Origin: Streptosporangiaceae bacterium NEAU-GS5
GTDB lineage: Bacteria; Actinomycetota; Actinomycetes; Streptosporangiales; Streptosporangiaceae
Direction of reading: 5' to 3'
Assembly: GCA_017592665.1 (NCBI GenBank)
Contig: JAGFNW010000004.1
Location: 62,001 to 126,000 of the forward strand
DNA length: 64,000 bases
Position numbers and translations under genes: made by a program. The notes under the pieces are model-generated. The model was given only the letters and a program-made list of their open reading frames with translations, searched no databases and had not been told where the DNA came from. This document shows, in pieces, positions 32,398-40,929 of this stretch; position 1 is the first letter of the stretch, and each line of letters opens with the position of its first letter.

Positions 32398-34377
32398 TCA
32401 GGACTGGGAGACCGGATCAGAACTGGGGAGGGGATCAGGACTGGGGCGGGGGTCAGGGGTGGGGGATGAGGAGTAGGCCTTGGCTTGGAGGTTGTAGAGG
32501 TCGGCGTAGAGGCCGTTGACGGCGATGAGGTCGGCGTGGGTGCCCTGCTCGACGACTTTGCCGTGGTCGAGGACGTAGATGCGGTCGGCGTGGCGGACGC
32601 TGGCGAGGCGGTGGGTTATCAGGAGGACCGTGCGGCCGTCGGCGTGGCGGCGGATGCGCTCGAAGAGGGCGTGCTCGGCGCGCGCGTCAAGGGAGGCCGT
32701 GGGTTCGTCGCAGATCAGCAGCGGCGCGTCGCGGTAGAAGCCGCGGGCCACCGCGATCCGCTGCCACTGGCCGCCGGACAGCTCCTGGCCCTCCTTGAAC
32801 CGCCGGTCGAGAAGCGTCTCGTAGCCGCGCGGGAGTTCGGCGACGACCTCGTCGGCGCCGGCCACCTCCGCCGCCTGGACGACGGCCTCCCGGCCCTTGT
32901 CGAGGCCCATCGTGATGTTGTGGCGGGCCGTCAGCGGCCAGCGCGTGTGATCCTGGGCGATGACCGCGATGTGGCTCCTGAGCTGCTGCGGGTCGACCTC
33001 GGAGATGTCTGTCGCGTCCCATAAGATCCGGCCGCTGTCCGGCGCGTACAACCCGGCGAGGATCTTCGACAGGGTGGTCTTACCGGAGCCGTTCTCACCG
33101 ACGAGGGCGACGACCTCGCCGCGGTCGATGTGGATCGAGACGCCCCCGAGCGCGGCCGTCTCGGTGCCCGGATAGGTGAAGCCGACGTCGTCGACGGTGA
33201 TCCGCTGGAAAGCCTCGGGTGCCTGCGACCTCCGCGTCTCCGAGACCCGCTGCTCGGCCTCGGCCGCGAAGTCGAGGAAGTCGGTGAAGTAGAGGCCTTC
33301 CTCGTAGAGCCGATTGGTCGCGTACATGAAGTTGGCGAGCGAACTCTGACCGGCTCTGATAGCGAGAACGGCCGTGCCGGCGACGGCCAGGGGGACGGCG
33401 CCGACGGCGAGCAGCAGGCCGAGCGCCAGATAGACCAGGCCCTGGCCCGCCCCGGCGAGCGCCTCGCCGACGATCCTGGCGAAGGTCTGACGGCGGGCGA
33501 GGTCGAGCATGACCCGCTGCTCACCCCTCGCGAGCCGGTCGTAGATCCTCAGCAGGAAGCCACGCATCGTGAACGACCGGACCTCGGCCGCCGACCTCTT
33601 GTCGGCGAGCAGATCCATGATGATCCACTTACGCCGGTTCAGCGGGACCAGCAGCAGGCGGGTCGCGTAGCCCATCCGGGCCGCGCGGACCGCGGCCCAC
33701 GCGTCGGGCAGGACGGCGAGCAGCAGCAGCGGCAGCAGGACCGGATGCAGCACGCCGAGCACGCCGCCCGCCGCGATGATGCCGATCAACGCCGTGAGAG
33801 TGTCGATAGCGGTGTCGACGACCGTGTCGGCCATCGCCATGCCGCGCATCCTGGCCCGCTGCAGCGAGTCGTGGAAGTCGGGATCGTCGAAGCAGACCAG
33901 GTCGACCTGACTGGTCAAGCCATAGAGCCGCTCTTCGGTCACACGGCTGACCTGCGGGCCGAGCCGGGCCTGCGCCCAGCCGGAACCGGCCTGCAAGATC
34001 GTGCGCCCGACCCCGGCGGCGCCGACCAGCAGCAGGCTCGGGAGCGCGGCGCGCACCCGCTCGGGCGTCGGCCCGGCCGCGAACAGGGCGGATAGCACCC
34101 CCGTGGTCGCGAGCAGCCCGAAGGCCGTGAAGACGCCGCCGAGCAGGCTGAGCCCGACCGTCGCGACCGTGTCGCGCGGACTGGCCTGCCAGGCCATGCC
34201 GAGCGCCTGGCGGATCAGGTTGGGCAGCCGCCTGGCGACCGTGAGGAAGCCGATGCCCGCCATCGCGGCACCATGCCGGAACCACCCGGGAGCCTCGACG
34301 TCATCGAGATCAGGAAGATCGTCGGCCTCGGGCAGGTCGCCCGCATCAGGAAGATCGTCCGCGTCCGTGGCCACCAT
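32398..34377 (-). CDS. ABC exporter, fused permease and ATPase
   Basis: A 659-residue half-transporter. An acidic Asp/Leu/Pro-repeat N-terminus (AGDLPEADDLPDLDD) precedes about six membrane segments (~60-350) and an ATPase domain with Walker A GENGSGKTT near 423, signature LSGGQWQRIAVARG and Walker B LLICDEPTASLD. The C-terminal ~25 residues are Pro/Asp/Ser repeats (PTPDPRPSPDPLPSSDP) encoded by the adjoining DNA repeat array. Substrate unknown; it is divergent from an NB-ARC/LuxR regulator across 110 bp and may be under its control. Confidence 0.88.
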   Translation of the reverse strand: MVATDADDLPDAGDLPEADDLPDLDDVEAPGWFRHGAAMAGIGFLTVARRLPNLIRQALGMAWQASPRDTVATVGLSLLGGVFTAFGLLATTGVLSALFAAGPTPERVRAALPSLLLVGAAGVGRTILQAGSGWAQARLGPQVSRVTEERLYGLTSQVDLVCFDDPDFHDSLQRARMRGMAMADTVVDTAIDTLTALIGIIAAGGVLGVLHPVLLPLLLLAVLPDAWAAVRAARMGYATRLLLVPLNRRKWIIMDLLADKRSAAEVRSFTMRGFLLRIYDRLARGEQRVMLDLARRQTFARIVGEALAGAGQGLVYLALGLLLAVGAVPLAVAGTAVLAIRAGQSSLANFMYATNRLYEEGLYFTDFLDFAAEAEQRVSETRRSQAPEAFQRITVDDVGFTYPGTETAALGGVSIHIDRGEVVALVGENGSGKTTLSKILAGLYAPDSGRILWDATDISEVDPQQLRSHIAVIAQDHTRWPLTARHNITMGLDKGREAVVQAAEVAGADEVVAELPRGYETLLDRRFKEGQELSGGQWQRIAVARGFYRDAPLLICDEPTASLDARAEHALFERIRRHADGRTVLLITHRLASVRHADRIYVLDHGKVVEQGTHADLIAVNGLYADLYNLQAKAYSSSPTPDPRPSPDPLPSSDPVSQS

Positions 34378-34487
34378 ACGAGCAGTGTGACCGCCGCCAC
34401 TGACATTTTCCCACTAGTTTTAACGCAGGGTTGAATGGTGTATCACTTCGAGTGACGGCGTGACTCCCCGGCGACCCCTGAGGCCAG

Positions 34488-36992
34488 ATGAGAGACACTA
34501 ACCTCCCGCTCGAGCCGAATTCGTTCGTCGGGCGTCAGTCCGACGTGGAGGAGCTGGCGGATCTTCTCGCCGCCACGCGCATGGTGACCTTGTGCGGCCC
34601 GGGCGGGATCGGCAAGACCCGCCTTGCCGTACGCGTGGCCGGGGCTCTGACCGGCCACTTTCCCGACGGCGTCTGGCTGGTGGAGCTGGCCGACCTGTTG
34701 ACCGCCGAAGGCCTGAGCGAGCGCCTGGCCGGCACGCTCGGCGTGCAGTCCGAGGGCGGGCACGCGATCGACGACCGGCTCTGCGCCGAGCTCGCCCCCG
34801 GCCGCGCGCTGCTGCTCCTCGACAACTGCGAGCACGTGGTCGACGCCGCCGCCCGCATGGCCCGGCTGCTGCTGAGCAGCTGCCCCGACGTGCGGGTGCT
34901 CGCGACCAGCAGAGAGCCACTCCGCCTCCCCGGCGAGACACTCTGGCGCGTGCCGCCGCTGACCCTTCCGCGCGCCGCTCGCGATCCGCTGACCTTGGCA
35001 GATGCTAGCGAGCAGGATGACGAGGCGGTGCGGCTGTTCGTCGACCGCGCCACCGCGGCCCGTCCCGATCTGGCCTGGACGCCCGCCGCGTTCGAACTCG
35101 CCGCGCGGATCTGCCAGGAGCTCGACGGCATCCCGCTCGCCATCGAGCTCGCCGCCGCGATGGTGCGGGTCCTCACGCTCGCGGAGATCCTCGAACGGCT
35201 CGGCGACCGCTTCCGGTTGCTCTCCGGCGGCGACCGTACGGCTCCGGCACGGCAGCGCACGCTCCGCGCGACCGTCGACTGGAGCTACGAGATGCTCACC
35301 GACCAGGAGCGGCGGCTGCTGCTCCGGCTCACCGTGTTCACCGGCCGATGGACGCTCGACCTGGCCGAGTCGGTCTGCGCCGGGGGCGGCCTGAGCCGTG
35401 ACGACATCCTGCCGATCGTGTGCGCGCTGGTTGACAAGTCACTCGTCCTCGCCGAGGGTGAGGGCGGCGCCCGTTATCGGCTGCTGGAGACCATCAAGGA
35501 GTACGCGGGCGCCCGGCTGCCCGACAAGGAGGCGACCGAGCTCCGCCGCCGCCTGCTCGGGCACGTCACCGAGCTGGTCGACCACTTCGTACGCCGCCTC
35601 GACCCGATCGGCCCGCTCGACTGGCCGAGCACGCGCGTCATCATGATCGCCATGTACGGCATGCGCTCCAACATCTGGGCCGCGATCGAGTGGGCGCTGG
35701 AGCGCGGCGAGCCGGAGCCGGGCGTCGAGCTGATCGTCAAGGCGCGCTGGCCCATCCTCGCCTCGGACGCCCTCGACGAGGCCGACGCGCTGCTCGCGCG
35801 GCTGCTGGCCTCCGGCGGGCCCATCCGCGACTCGGTGCGGGCGGAGGCGCTCGCGGTCCGCGGCACGTTCGCGCTGATACGGGCCGACCTCGTCGCCTCG
35901 GCCGAGTTCGCGCAGGCGGTGCTACGCCTGTCCCCGCTCAGCCCGATAGCCGAGTCGAGCGCGCTGGTGATCCTCGCCGTGGCCTCCGCTGAAGGCGGTC
36001 ACGACTATCTGCGCCGTGCCACCGTCCTCGCCGACCAATCCGGCGACCTCTGCCAGCAGTCCCAGGTGCTCAGCATCCGCGCCGAGATCGCGATGCGCGA
36101 GGGCAGGCTCCGGGAGTCGGCGGAGTGCTTCGCGACGATGGTGGCGAGGTCGCGGGCCGTCGACAACCAGTGGGCCGTCGCGTTCGCGCTCATCGGCCTG
36201 GCCAGGGTGGAGCTGCGCCGCGGCGAGCTGCGTCACTCGCGCCGACTCTACGAGGAGGCCCAGGGCTATCTGGACGGGCTGCCGGTGCCAGGTGAGCTGG
36301 TCCGCTGCCACATCGGGCTGAGCCGGATCGCGATCGAAGAGGGCGACCTGCCGCGCGCCCGCGCCCACCTCGCCCAGGCCCTTCTCCTGGACGGCGGCCA
36401 CCTGCTCGTCACGATCGAGGCCTGTGCCGTATTGGCCTCGCGCGAAGGAGACCATCGTCGCGCCGTGCTGCTCGCGGGGGCCGCCGCGGCGGCACGCGAA
36501 CGGAGCGGCACCATCCACAACGCGGGCGCGGGGGCGCGCCGGGAGCGCATCCTCGGCCCGGCGCGCATGGCCCTGGGCACGCCGCTCGTCGACCGGTTGT
36601 GGGCCGAAGGGTCGGCGCTCACTCCCCGTCAGGCCGCCGACCAGACCTTCGCCCCCGTACGTATCGAGCCTGAGGCAGGAGGAGAAACCCCGGTCTCCCA
36701 CGGGAAGCCCAACGGACACACGACGCCGGGACTGACGACTGGATCGACGTCTGGCGTGAGGTCGGGGTTGAGCCCGATCACGGCCGGCAATCCGCTGACC
36801 GCCCGCGAATCGGAGATCGCGGCGCTGATCGCGCGCGGGCTCGGCAACCGCGCCATCGCCGACGAACTGGTCATCAGCCAGGCGACGGTCGCTCGCCACG
36901 TCGCCAACATTCTCGCCAAGCTGGGCTTCTCGTCCCGTACGCAAGTGGCGGCCTGGACCATCGAGCGCAGACATGAGGGCGAATCGGTCTGA
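34488..36992 (+). CDS. NB-ARC ATPase/LuxR-type regulator 1
   Basis: An 834-residue STAND-type regulator. It starts with NLPLEPNSFVGRQSDVEEL and Walker A GPGGIGKT (37-44), then Walker B ALLLLDNCEH and the sensor ATSREPLRLPGE. A winged-helix and TPR-like helical region follow (~330-700), then a Gly/Thr/Ser linker with TTPGLTTGSTSG. The C-terminal LuxR helix-turn-helix is NPLTARESEIAALIARGLGN then QATVARHVANILAKLGF. Such proteins activate transcription on ligand and ATP binding. It is strikingly parallel to the regulator at 58665-61082. Downstream on the same strand is a degenerate adenylation-domain gene. Confidence 0.9.
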   Translation: MRDTNLPLEPNSFVGRQSDVEELADLLAATRMVTLCGPGGIGKTRLAVRVAGALTGHFPDGVWLVELADLLTAEGLSERLAGTLGVQSEGGHAIDDRLCAELAPGRALLLLDNCEHVVDAAARMARLLLSSCPDVRVLATSREPLRLPGETLWRVPPLTLPRAARDPLTLADASEQDDEAVRLFVDRATAARPDLAWTPAAFELAARICQELDGIPLAIELAAAMVRVLTLAEILERLGDRFRLLSGGDRTAPARQRTLRATVDWSYEMLTDQERRLLLRLTVFTGRWTLDLAESVCAGGGLSRDDILPIVCALVDKSLVLAEGEGGARYRLLETIKEYAGARLPDKEATELRRRLLGHVTELVDHFVRRLDPIGPLDWPSTRVIMIAMYGMRSNIWAAIEWALERGEPEPGVELIVKARWPILASDALDEADALLARLLASGGPIRDSVRAEALAVRGTFALIRADLVASAEFAQAVLRLSPLSPIAESSALVILAVASAEGGHDYLRRATVLADQSGDLCQQSQVLSIRAEIAMREGRLRESAECFATMVARSRAVDNQWAVAFALIGLARVELRRGELRHSRRLYEEAQGYLDGLPVPGELVRCHIGLSRIAIEEGDLPRARAHLAQALLLDGGHLLVTIEACAVLASREGDHRRAVLLAGAAAAARERSGTIHNAGAGARRERILGPARMALGTPLVDRLWAEGSALTPRQAADQTFAPVRIEPEAGGETPVSHGKPNGHTTPGLTTGSTSGVRSGLSPITAGNPLTARESEIAALIARGLGNRAIADELVISQATVARHVANILAKLGFSSRTQVAAWTIERRHEGESV

Positions 36993-37038
36993 CCAGGCCA
37001 TTCGCCGCCTCTCTACACATCACTGGTTACACCCTTGA

Positions 37039-37056
37039 ATGCGCAGTAAGGCGCAT
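37039..37056. terminator. small hairpin after NB-ARC/LuxR regulator 1
   Basis: ATGCGC (37039-37044) and GCGCAT (37051-37056) form a perfect 6-bp stem with a 6-nt loop, 47 bp after the regulator's stop. It could be a weak terminator or an operator for the following gene. The rest of the 287-bp gap shows no promoter I can defend. Confidence 0.3.
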
Positions 37057-37279
37057 GTGCGTTTGCACGTCCCGCCGTACGTTGATGGCGCTGATCGGCA
37101 ATCCGGGGGCCGGTCAGCCCGGACGCCGCGTGCCCCGTTCCAGTCGATCGAGGTCTCCTCGGAGGGGTGGAGGCCAAGACCGTGGGGCACGCGGCCTGCT
37201 CCGACGAGCCGGGGGATACACATGGCGCTACATACATTGGGGGATCCGCCGGTGCCCCCTCGGCCCGTACGGTCTCGAC

Positions 37280-38458
37280 GTGGACTCGACGACGCAGCCA
37301 CAAACGCAGCCGCTGCCGCCACACCCGCTGGCGCCGCACGCGCAGCCACAAACGCAGCCGCTGCCGCCGCACGCGCAGCCGCACCCGCTGGCGCCGCACG
37401 CGCACCCGCACCCGCATGATCCGCAGGCGCACCCGCGTAATCCGCACGCCCCGCAGGCCCCGCACGCCGAGCGCGCCCCGCTGGAAGCGATCACCGAGGT
37501 GGTGCTGGACGGTGCGGAGGCGGCCACCGAGGTGGTGCTGGACGGTGCGGAGGCGACGGCCACCGAAGCGGCGCTGAGCCGGGCGGAGGCGGCCACCGAG
37601 TCGGTCAGTGAGGTGGTGCTGGGCGGGGCGGAGGCGCGGGGGGACAAGCCCGCGTTCGTCGACCTCGGCGGCGGGGCCGTCTTCACCTACCGCGCGCTCG
37701 CGGCGACCGTGGCCGGAGTGGCCGCGGGCCTGGTCCGGCGGGGAGCCCGGCCAGGGCAGGTCTGCGCCGTCTACGCCGACACGGTGTCCACGCTGTTCAT
37801 CGCCACGCACGCCGCCCTCGCCGCAGGAGCTGTGGCCGCGCCCATCCCGCCCACCACCCCCGGGCCGATCTCCCCCACGCCTATCCCACCCGCCACCCCC
37901 GGGCGGATCTCCCCCGCCACCACGGCGGCCGGGGTTGACGATGTGGGCGAGCAGCTGTGCCGTGTGGAGGCACGGCGGTTGTTCACGACGACGGCGCTGG
38001 CCGAGGTGGCCGTGGCGGCGGCCGAGCGGTCGCGCGTGCGGGAGGTGCTGTGCTTCGGCCCGGCCCCGGACACGACCGACGTGGCCGACGTCCTCCGGAA
38101 GGGGGCGACGTCGCTGCGCCTCCAGCCGCCGTGCGGCGCCGTCGCCCTGCTGACCCCGCATGGGCCGGTGACGCACGACGATATGCGGGCCAGGATGGCC
38201 GAGCTGGACGCCGGCGTGCGTGTGTGCGAGTCGGACGTCGTGCTCGCGGCCTGGCCCTTGGACGGCGGCGACGACGGTGACCCGGCCTGGCTGCTGGCCC
38301 TGGTCGGATTGGCGCTGGCCCGCGGAGCCGTCGTGGTGACGTCACCACGGCAGCAGGACCCGCTGGATCTGACCGGCCTCATCGACGATTTCGGTGTGAC
38401 CGTCGCCGCCGTCCCGCCGGCCGCGCCCGCCCTCGCCCCCACCCTGTGGCGGCCCTAA
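37280..38458 (+). CDS. degenerate adenylate-forming (ANL) N-domain protein 1
   Basis: A 392-residue protein starting at GTG 37280 (no clear ribosome binding site). Residues 1-70 are Gln/Pro/His/Ala repeats; ~70-115 contain four copies of an 11-residue EVVLDGAEAAT-like unit. From ~115 it follows the N-terminal domain of acyl-CoA ligases: KPAFVDLGGGAVFTYRALAA, GLVRRGARPGQVCAVYADT and FIATHAALAAGAVAAPI. Where these enzymes have the phosphate-binding TSGTTGxPKG loop, it has only VALLTPHGPVTHDDM, and it stops after VTVAAVPPAAPALAPTLW, lacking the rest of the enzyme. Ligase activity is therefore not expected. Same arrangement as the protein at 57831-58595. Confidence 0.68.
   Translation: MDSTTQPQTQPLPPHPLAPHAQPQTQPLPPHAQPHPLAPHAHPHPHDPQAHPRNPHAPQAPHAERAPLEAITEVVLDGAEAATEVVLDGAEATATEAALSRAEAATESVSEVVLGGAEARGDKPAFVDLGGGAVFTYRALAATVAGVAAGLVRRGARPGQVCAVYADTVSTLFIATHAALAAGAVAAPIPPTTPGPISPTPIPPATPGRISPATTAAGVDDVGEQLCRVEARRLFTTTALAEVAVAAAERSRVREVLCFGPAPDTTDVADVLRKGATSLRLQPPCGAVALLTPHGPVTHDDMRARMAELDAGVRVCESDVVLAAWPLDGGDDGDPAWLLALVGLALARGAVVVTSPRQQDPLDLTGLIDDFGVTVAAVPPAAPALAPTLWRP
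37290..37630. repeat. in-frame tandem repeats in ANL-like gene 1
   Basis: A 48-bp unit (GCAGCCACAAACGCAGCCGC start at 37294 and 37342) is followed by His/Pro-encoding GCACCCGC iterations. Then four 33-36 bp units start at 37493, 37526, 37562 and 37595 (ACCGAGGTGGTGCTGGACGG core). All preserve the reading frame. Confidence 0.75.
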
Positions 38459-38600
38459 CCGCCGCCATAACCACGGCCCTAACCACAGCCCTCACCGCGG
38501 CCGTAACCGCGCCGTATCCGCGGCCGCAACCATGGCCATAACCGAGGCCATAACTGCGTCCGTAACTGCGCCATAACCACGGCCATAACGCGCCCGTGGC
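38459..38600. repeat. degenerate 12-bp tandem repeat
   Basis: Some eleven diverged copies of CCATAACCACGG/CCGTAACCGCGG follow the stop of the ANL-like gene. They end about 70 bp before the LacI operator of the sugar ABC operon. No ORF of interest is present. Confidence 0.65.
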
Positions 38601-38667
38601 GGTGCGGAAACGTTACGCGCACATATCTTGACGGTTCCCTGTGAGAGATGGCTTGATTGGCGTCTAC

Positions 38668-38681
38668 TGACAACGTTGTCA
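38668..38681. promoter_or_regulatory. perfect LacI operator upstream of the sugar ABC operon
   Basis: TGACAACGTTGTCA is identical to the palindrome in front of the LacI gene at 30403. It lies 35 bp upstream of the binding-protein ATG, where bound repressor would block transcription. Confidence 0.8.
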
Positions 38682-38716
38682 GTCACGATCCCCATACCCT
38701 CGAAGGGAAGTCATCT

Positions 38717-40003
38717 ATGAGACGACGGTGGATGGCGACCGTCGCGGTCTCGATGGCAGGACTGCTCTCCCTGTCCGCCTGCGGCGGCGGCAGTGACAAG
38801 ACCGAGAGCGGCGGCCAGGCCGCGGCGAAGAAGGTCGAGGTCTTCTCCTGGTGGACAGGCCCAGGCGAGGCCGACGGCCTGAAGGCGATGGAGGCGATCT
38901 TCGCCAAGCAGTATCCGCAGTTCTCGTTCTTCGACGCCGCGGTGGCGGGCGGGTCGGGCGACCAGGCGCGGGCGCTGCTGTCCAGCAAGCTGCAGGCGAA
39001 CCAGCCCCCGGACACCTTCCAGGGCCACGCGGGCGCCGAGCTGCAGGGCTACATCAAGGGAGGCAAGCTCGAGTCGCTCAACTTCCTCTATGACGAGCTG
39101 AAGCTCAAGTCCGTCTTCCCGCAGCAGCTGATCGACCAGATCTCGGTGCAGGGCCAGGTGTACTCGGTGCCGGTGAACATCCACCGCTCGAACATCCTCT
39201 GGTTCAACCCGTCGGTCCTCAAGACGGCCGGCATCTCGGCCGCGCCGAAGACGGTCGACGAGTTCATCGCCGACCTGGACAAGGTGAAGAAGGCCGGGAA
39301 GATCCCGATCTCGATCGGCTCGCAGTGGACGCTGGTCCACCTGCTGGAGAGCACGCTGCTCGGCTCGCTCGGCACCGACGCCTACAACGCCCTCTGGACG
39401 GCGAACGCCGACTGGTCGAGCGCGGACGTCACCAAGGCGCTCACCAACTTCAAGACCATCTTGTCGTACGCGGGGACCCCGCAGGAGGACTGGCAGCCGG
39501 CCGCCAAGCAGGTCGCCGACGGCGAGGCCGCGTTCAACATCATGGGCGACTGGGCGTACGGCTACTTCCACAACCCGCCGGACGGCGGCCTGGGCAAGGC
39601 GTCGAAGACCGACTTCGACTGGGCCCCCTCGCCCGGCACCGACGGCACCTACCTGTGGCTGTCCGACAGCTTCACGCTGCCCAAGGGCGCACCGAACCGC
39701 GACGGCGCGATCGCGTGGCTGAAGGTCGCGGCGAGCAAGGAAGGCCAGGACGCCTTCAACCCGAAGAAGGGCTCGATCCCGGCCCGCAAGGACGCCGACA
39801 AGTCGCTCTACACCGACTACCTGGCCTGGGACCTCGACCAGTGGTCGACCGACAAGCTGGCCGGTTCGATCCAGCACGGCGTGGTCGCCAACGACGCGTG
39901 GCGCACCGCCATCAACGACGCCGTCGGCCTGTTCCAGCAGGACCAGGACGTCGCCAAGTTCCAGACGGCGCTGGCCGACGCCGCAAAGAACTCAGGTCAG
40001 TGA
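38717..40003 (+). CDS. sugar ABC transporter substrate-binding lipoprotein (family 1)
   Basis: A 428-residue extracytoplasmic sugar receptor. ATG at 38717 follows GAAGGGAAG. A signal with lipobox LSLSAC (Cys22) precedes a mature domain starting VEVFSWWTGPGEADGLKAME, which resembles glucose/mannose-type family 1 binding proteins (SVPVNIHRSNILWFNPSVL, FNIMGDWAYGYF). It is followed by a very stable hairpin and two permease genes. No ATPase gene is in the operon, so a shared multiple-sugar ATPase (MsiK type) is presumed. Confidence 0.9.
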   Translation: MRRRWMATVAVSMAGLLSLSACGGGSDKTESGGQAAAKKVEVFSWWTGPGEADGLKAMEAIFAKQYPQFSFFDAAVAGGSGDQARALLSSKLQANQPPDTFQGHAGAELQGYIKGGKLESLNFLYDELKLKSVFPQQLIDQISVQGQVYSVPVNIHRSNILWFNPSVLKTAGISAAPKTVDEFIADLDKVKKAGKIPISIGSQWTLVHLLESTLLGSLGTDAYNALWTANADWSSADVTKALTNFKTILSYAGTPQEDWQPAAKQVADGEAAFNIMGDWAYGYFHNPPDGGLGKASKTDFDWAPSPGTDGTYLWLSDSFTLPKGAPNRDGAIAWLKVAASKEGQDAFNPKKGSIPARKDADKSLYTDYLAWDLDQWSTDKLAGSIQHGVVANDAWRTAINDAVGLFQQDQDVAKFQTALADAAKNSGQ

Positions 40004-40007
40004 CATC

Positions 40008-40040
40008 CCCGGGGCCCCGCCGCGCCGGCGGGGCCCCGGG
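40008..40040. terminator. intra-operon hairpin between binding protein and permease genes
   Basis: CCCGGGGCCCCGCCG (40008-40022) pairs perfectly with 40026-40040 across a 3-nt loop. It lies 4 bp after the binding-protein stop and 22 bp before the permease start. It probably attenuates read-through or protects the upstream mRNA, giving more binding protein than permease. Confidence 0.75.
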
Positions 40041-40062
40041 ACGTTCGAGAGAAAGGGGCGAT

Positions 40063-40929
40063 ATGCGTAGATGGTGGCCCGGGCTGCTGCTGGTGTCGCC
40101 GTCCATCGTCGCGATCGCGGTCTTCGTGTACGGACTGCTCGGCTGGAACTTCAAGGTCGCGATGACCGATCAGCACGACGAGATTTCTCAGGGGCATTTC
40201 GTCGGCCTGGAGAATTTCACCGGCATCTGGGATCAGGAGCGCTGGGGCATCTCGGTGCGGCACGCGGTGGTGTTCACCGTGGTGTTCGTCGTCGGAGCGC
40301 TCGTGCTGGGCTGGTTCCTGGCGTTCCTGATGGAGAAGGGGATCCGGGGCGAGGGCGGCTTCCGCGCGATCTACCTGTTCCCCATGGCCGTGTCGTTCAT
40401 CGCGACCGGCGTCGTGTGGCGCTGGCTGATGAACAGCGGCACGGGCGAGCGGGCGGTCGGGCTGAACCGGCTGCTGCCGGACTTCCTGCAGTGGCACTGG
40501 TTCCGCGATCCCGGCTGGGGCATGGCCGCCATGGCCGTCCCCGCGATCTGGCAGATGTCCGGATATGTCATGGCGCTGTTCCTGGCAGGATTCCGGGGCG
40601 TGCCGGAGGAGCTGCGCGAGTCCGCGCGCGTGGACGGCTGCACCGAGTGGCAGGTCTACCGGCACATCGTGCTGCCCTACCTCCGCCCGGTCACGCTCGC
40701 CGCGCTGATCATCCTCGGGCACATCAGCCTGAAGGTGTTCGACCTGATCGTGGCCGTGTCCGGGAAGCAGATCATCACGGACGTGCCGGCGATCTTCATG
40801 TGGAACGCCGTGTTCGACTCCCACGATCCGGCCAAGGGCGCGACGATCGCCGCGTACATCGTCATCTCGGTCTGCGTCTTCGTGGTTCCGTACCTGATCT
40901 GGAACGCCAGGAGGCGAGATGGCCGCTGA
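40063..40929 (+). CDS. sugar ABC transporter permease 1
   Basis: A 288-residue permease with six membrane segments (LLLVSPSIVAIAVFVYGLLG first) and the EAA motif in ELRESARVDGCTEWQVYRHI. It belongs to the MalF/UgpA type. ATG at 40063 follows GAAAGGGGCG. Its 3' end overlaps the second permease gene by 11 bp. Confidence 0.9.
   Translation: MRRWWPGLLLVSPSIVAIAVFVYGLLGWNFKVAMTDQHDEISQGHFVGLENFTGIWDQERWGISVRHAVVFTVVFVVGALVLGWFLAFLMEKGIRGEGGFRAIYLFPMAVSFIATGVVWRWLMNSGTGERAVGLNRLLPDFLQWHWFRDPGWGMAAMAVPAIWQMSGYVMALFLAGFRGVPEELRESARVDGCTEWQVYRHIVLPYLRPVTLAALIILGHISLKVFDLIVAVSGKQIITDVPAIFMWNAVFDSHDPAKGATIAAYIVISVCVFVVPYLIWNARRRDGR

Noticed and set aside
37280-38458. NRPS adenylation domain or biosynthetic gene cluster
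   Set aside because: No carrier, condensation or ketosynthase domain is present and the adenylation fold is incomplete.
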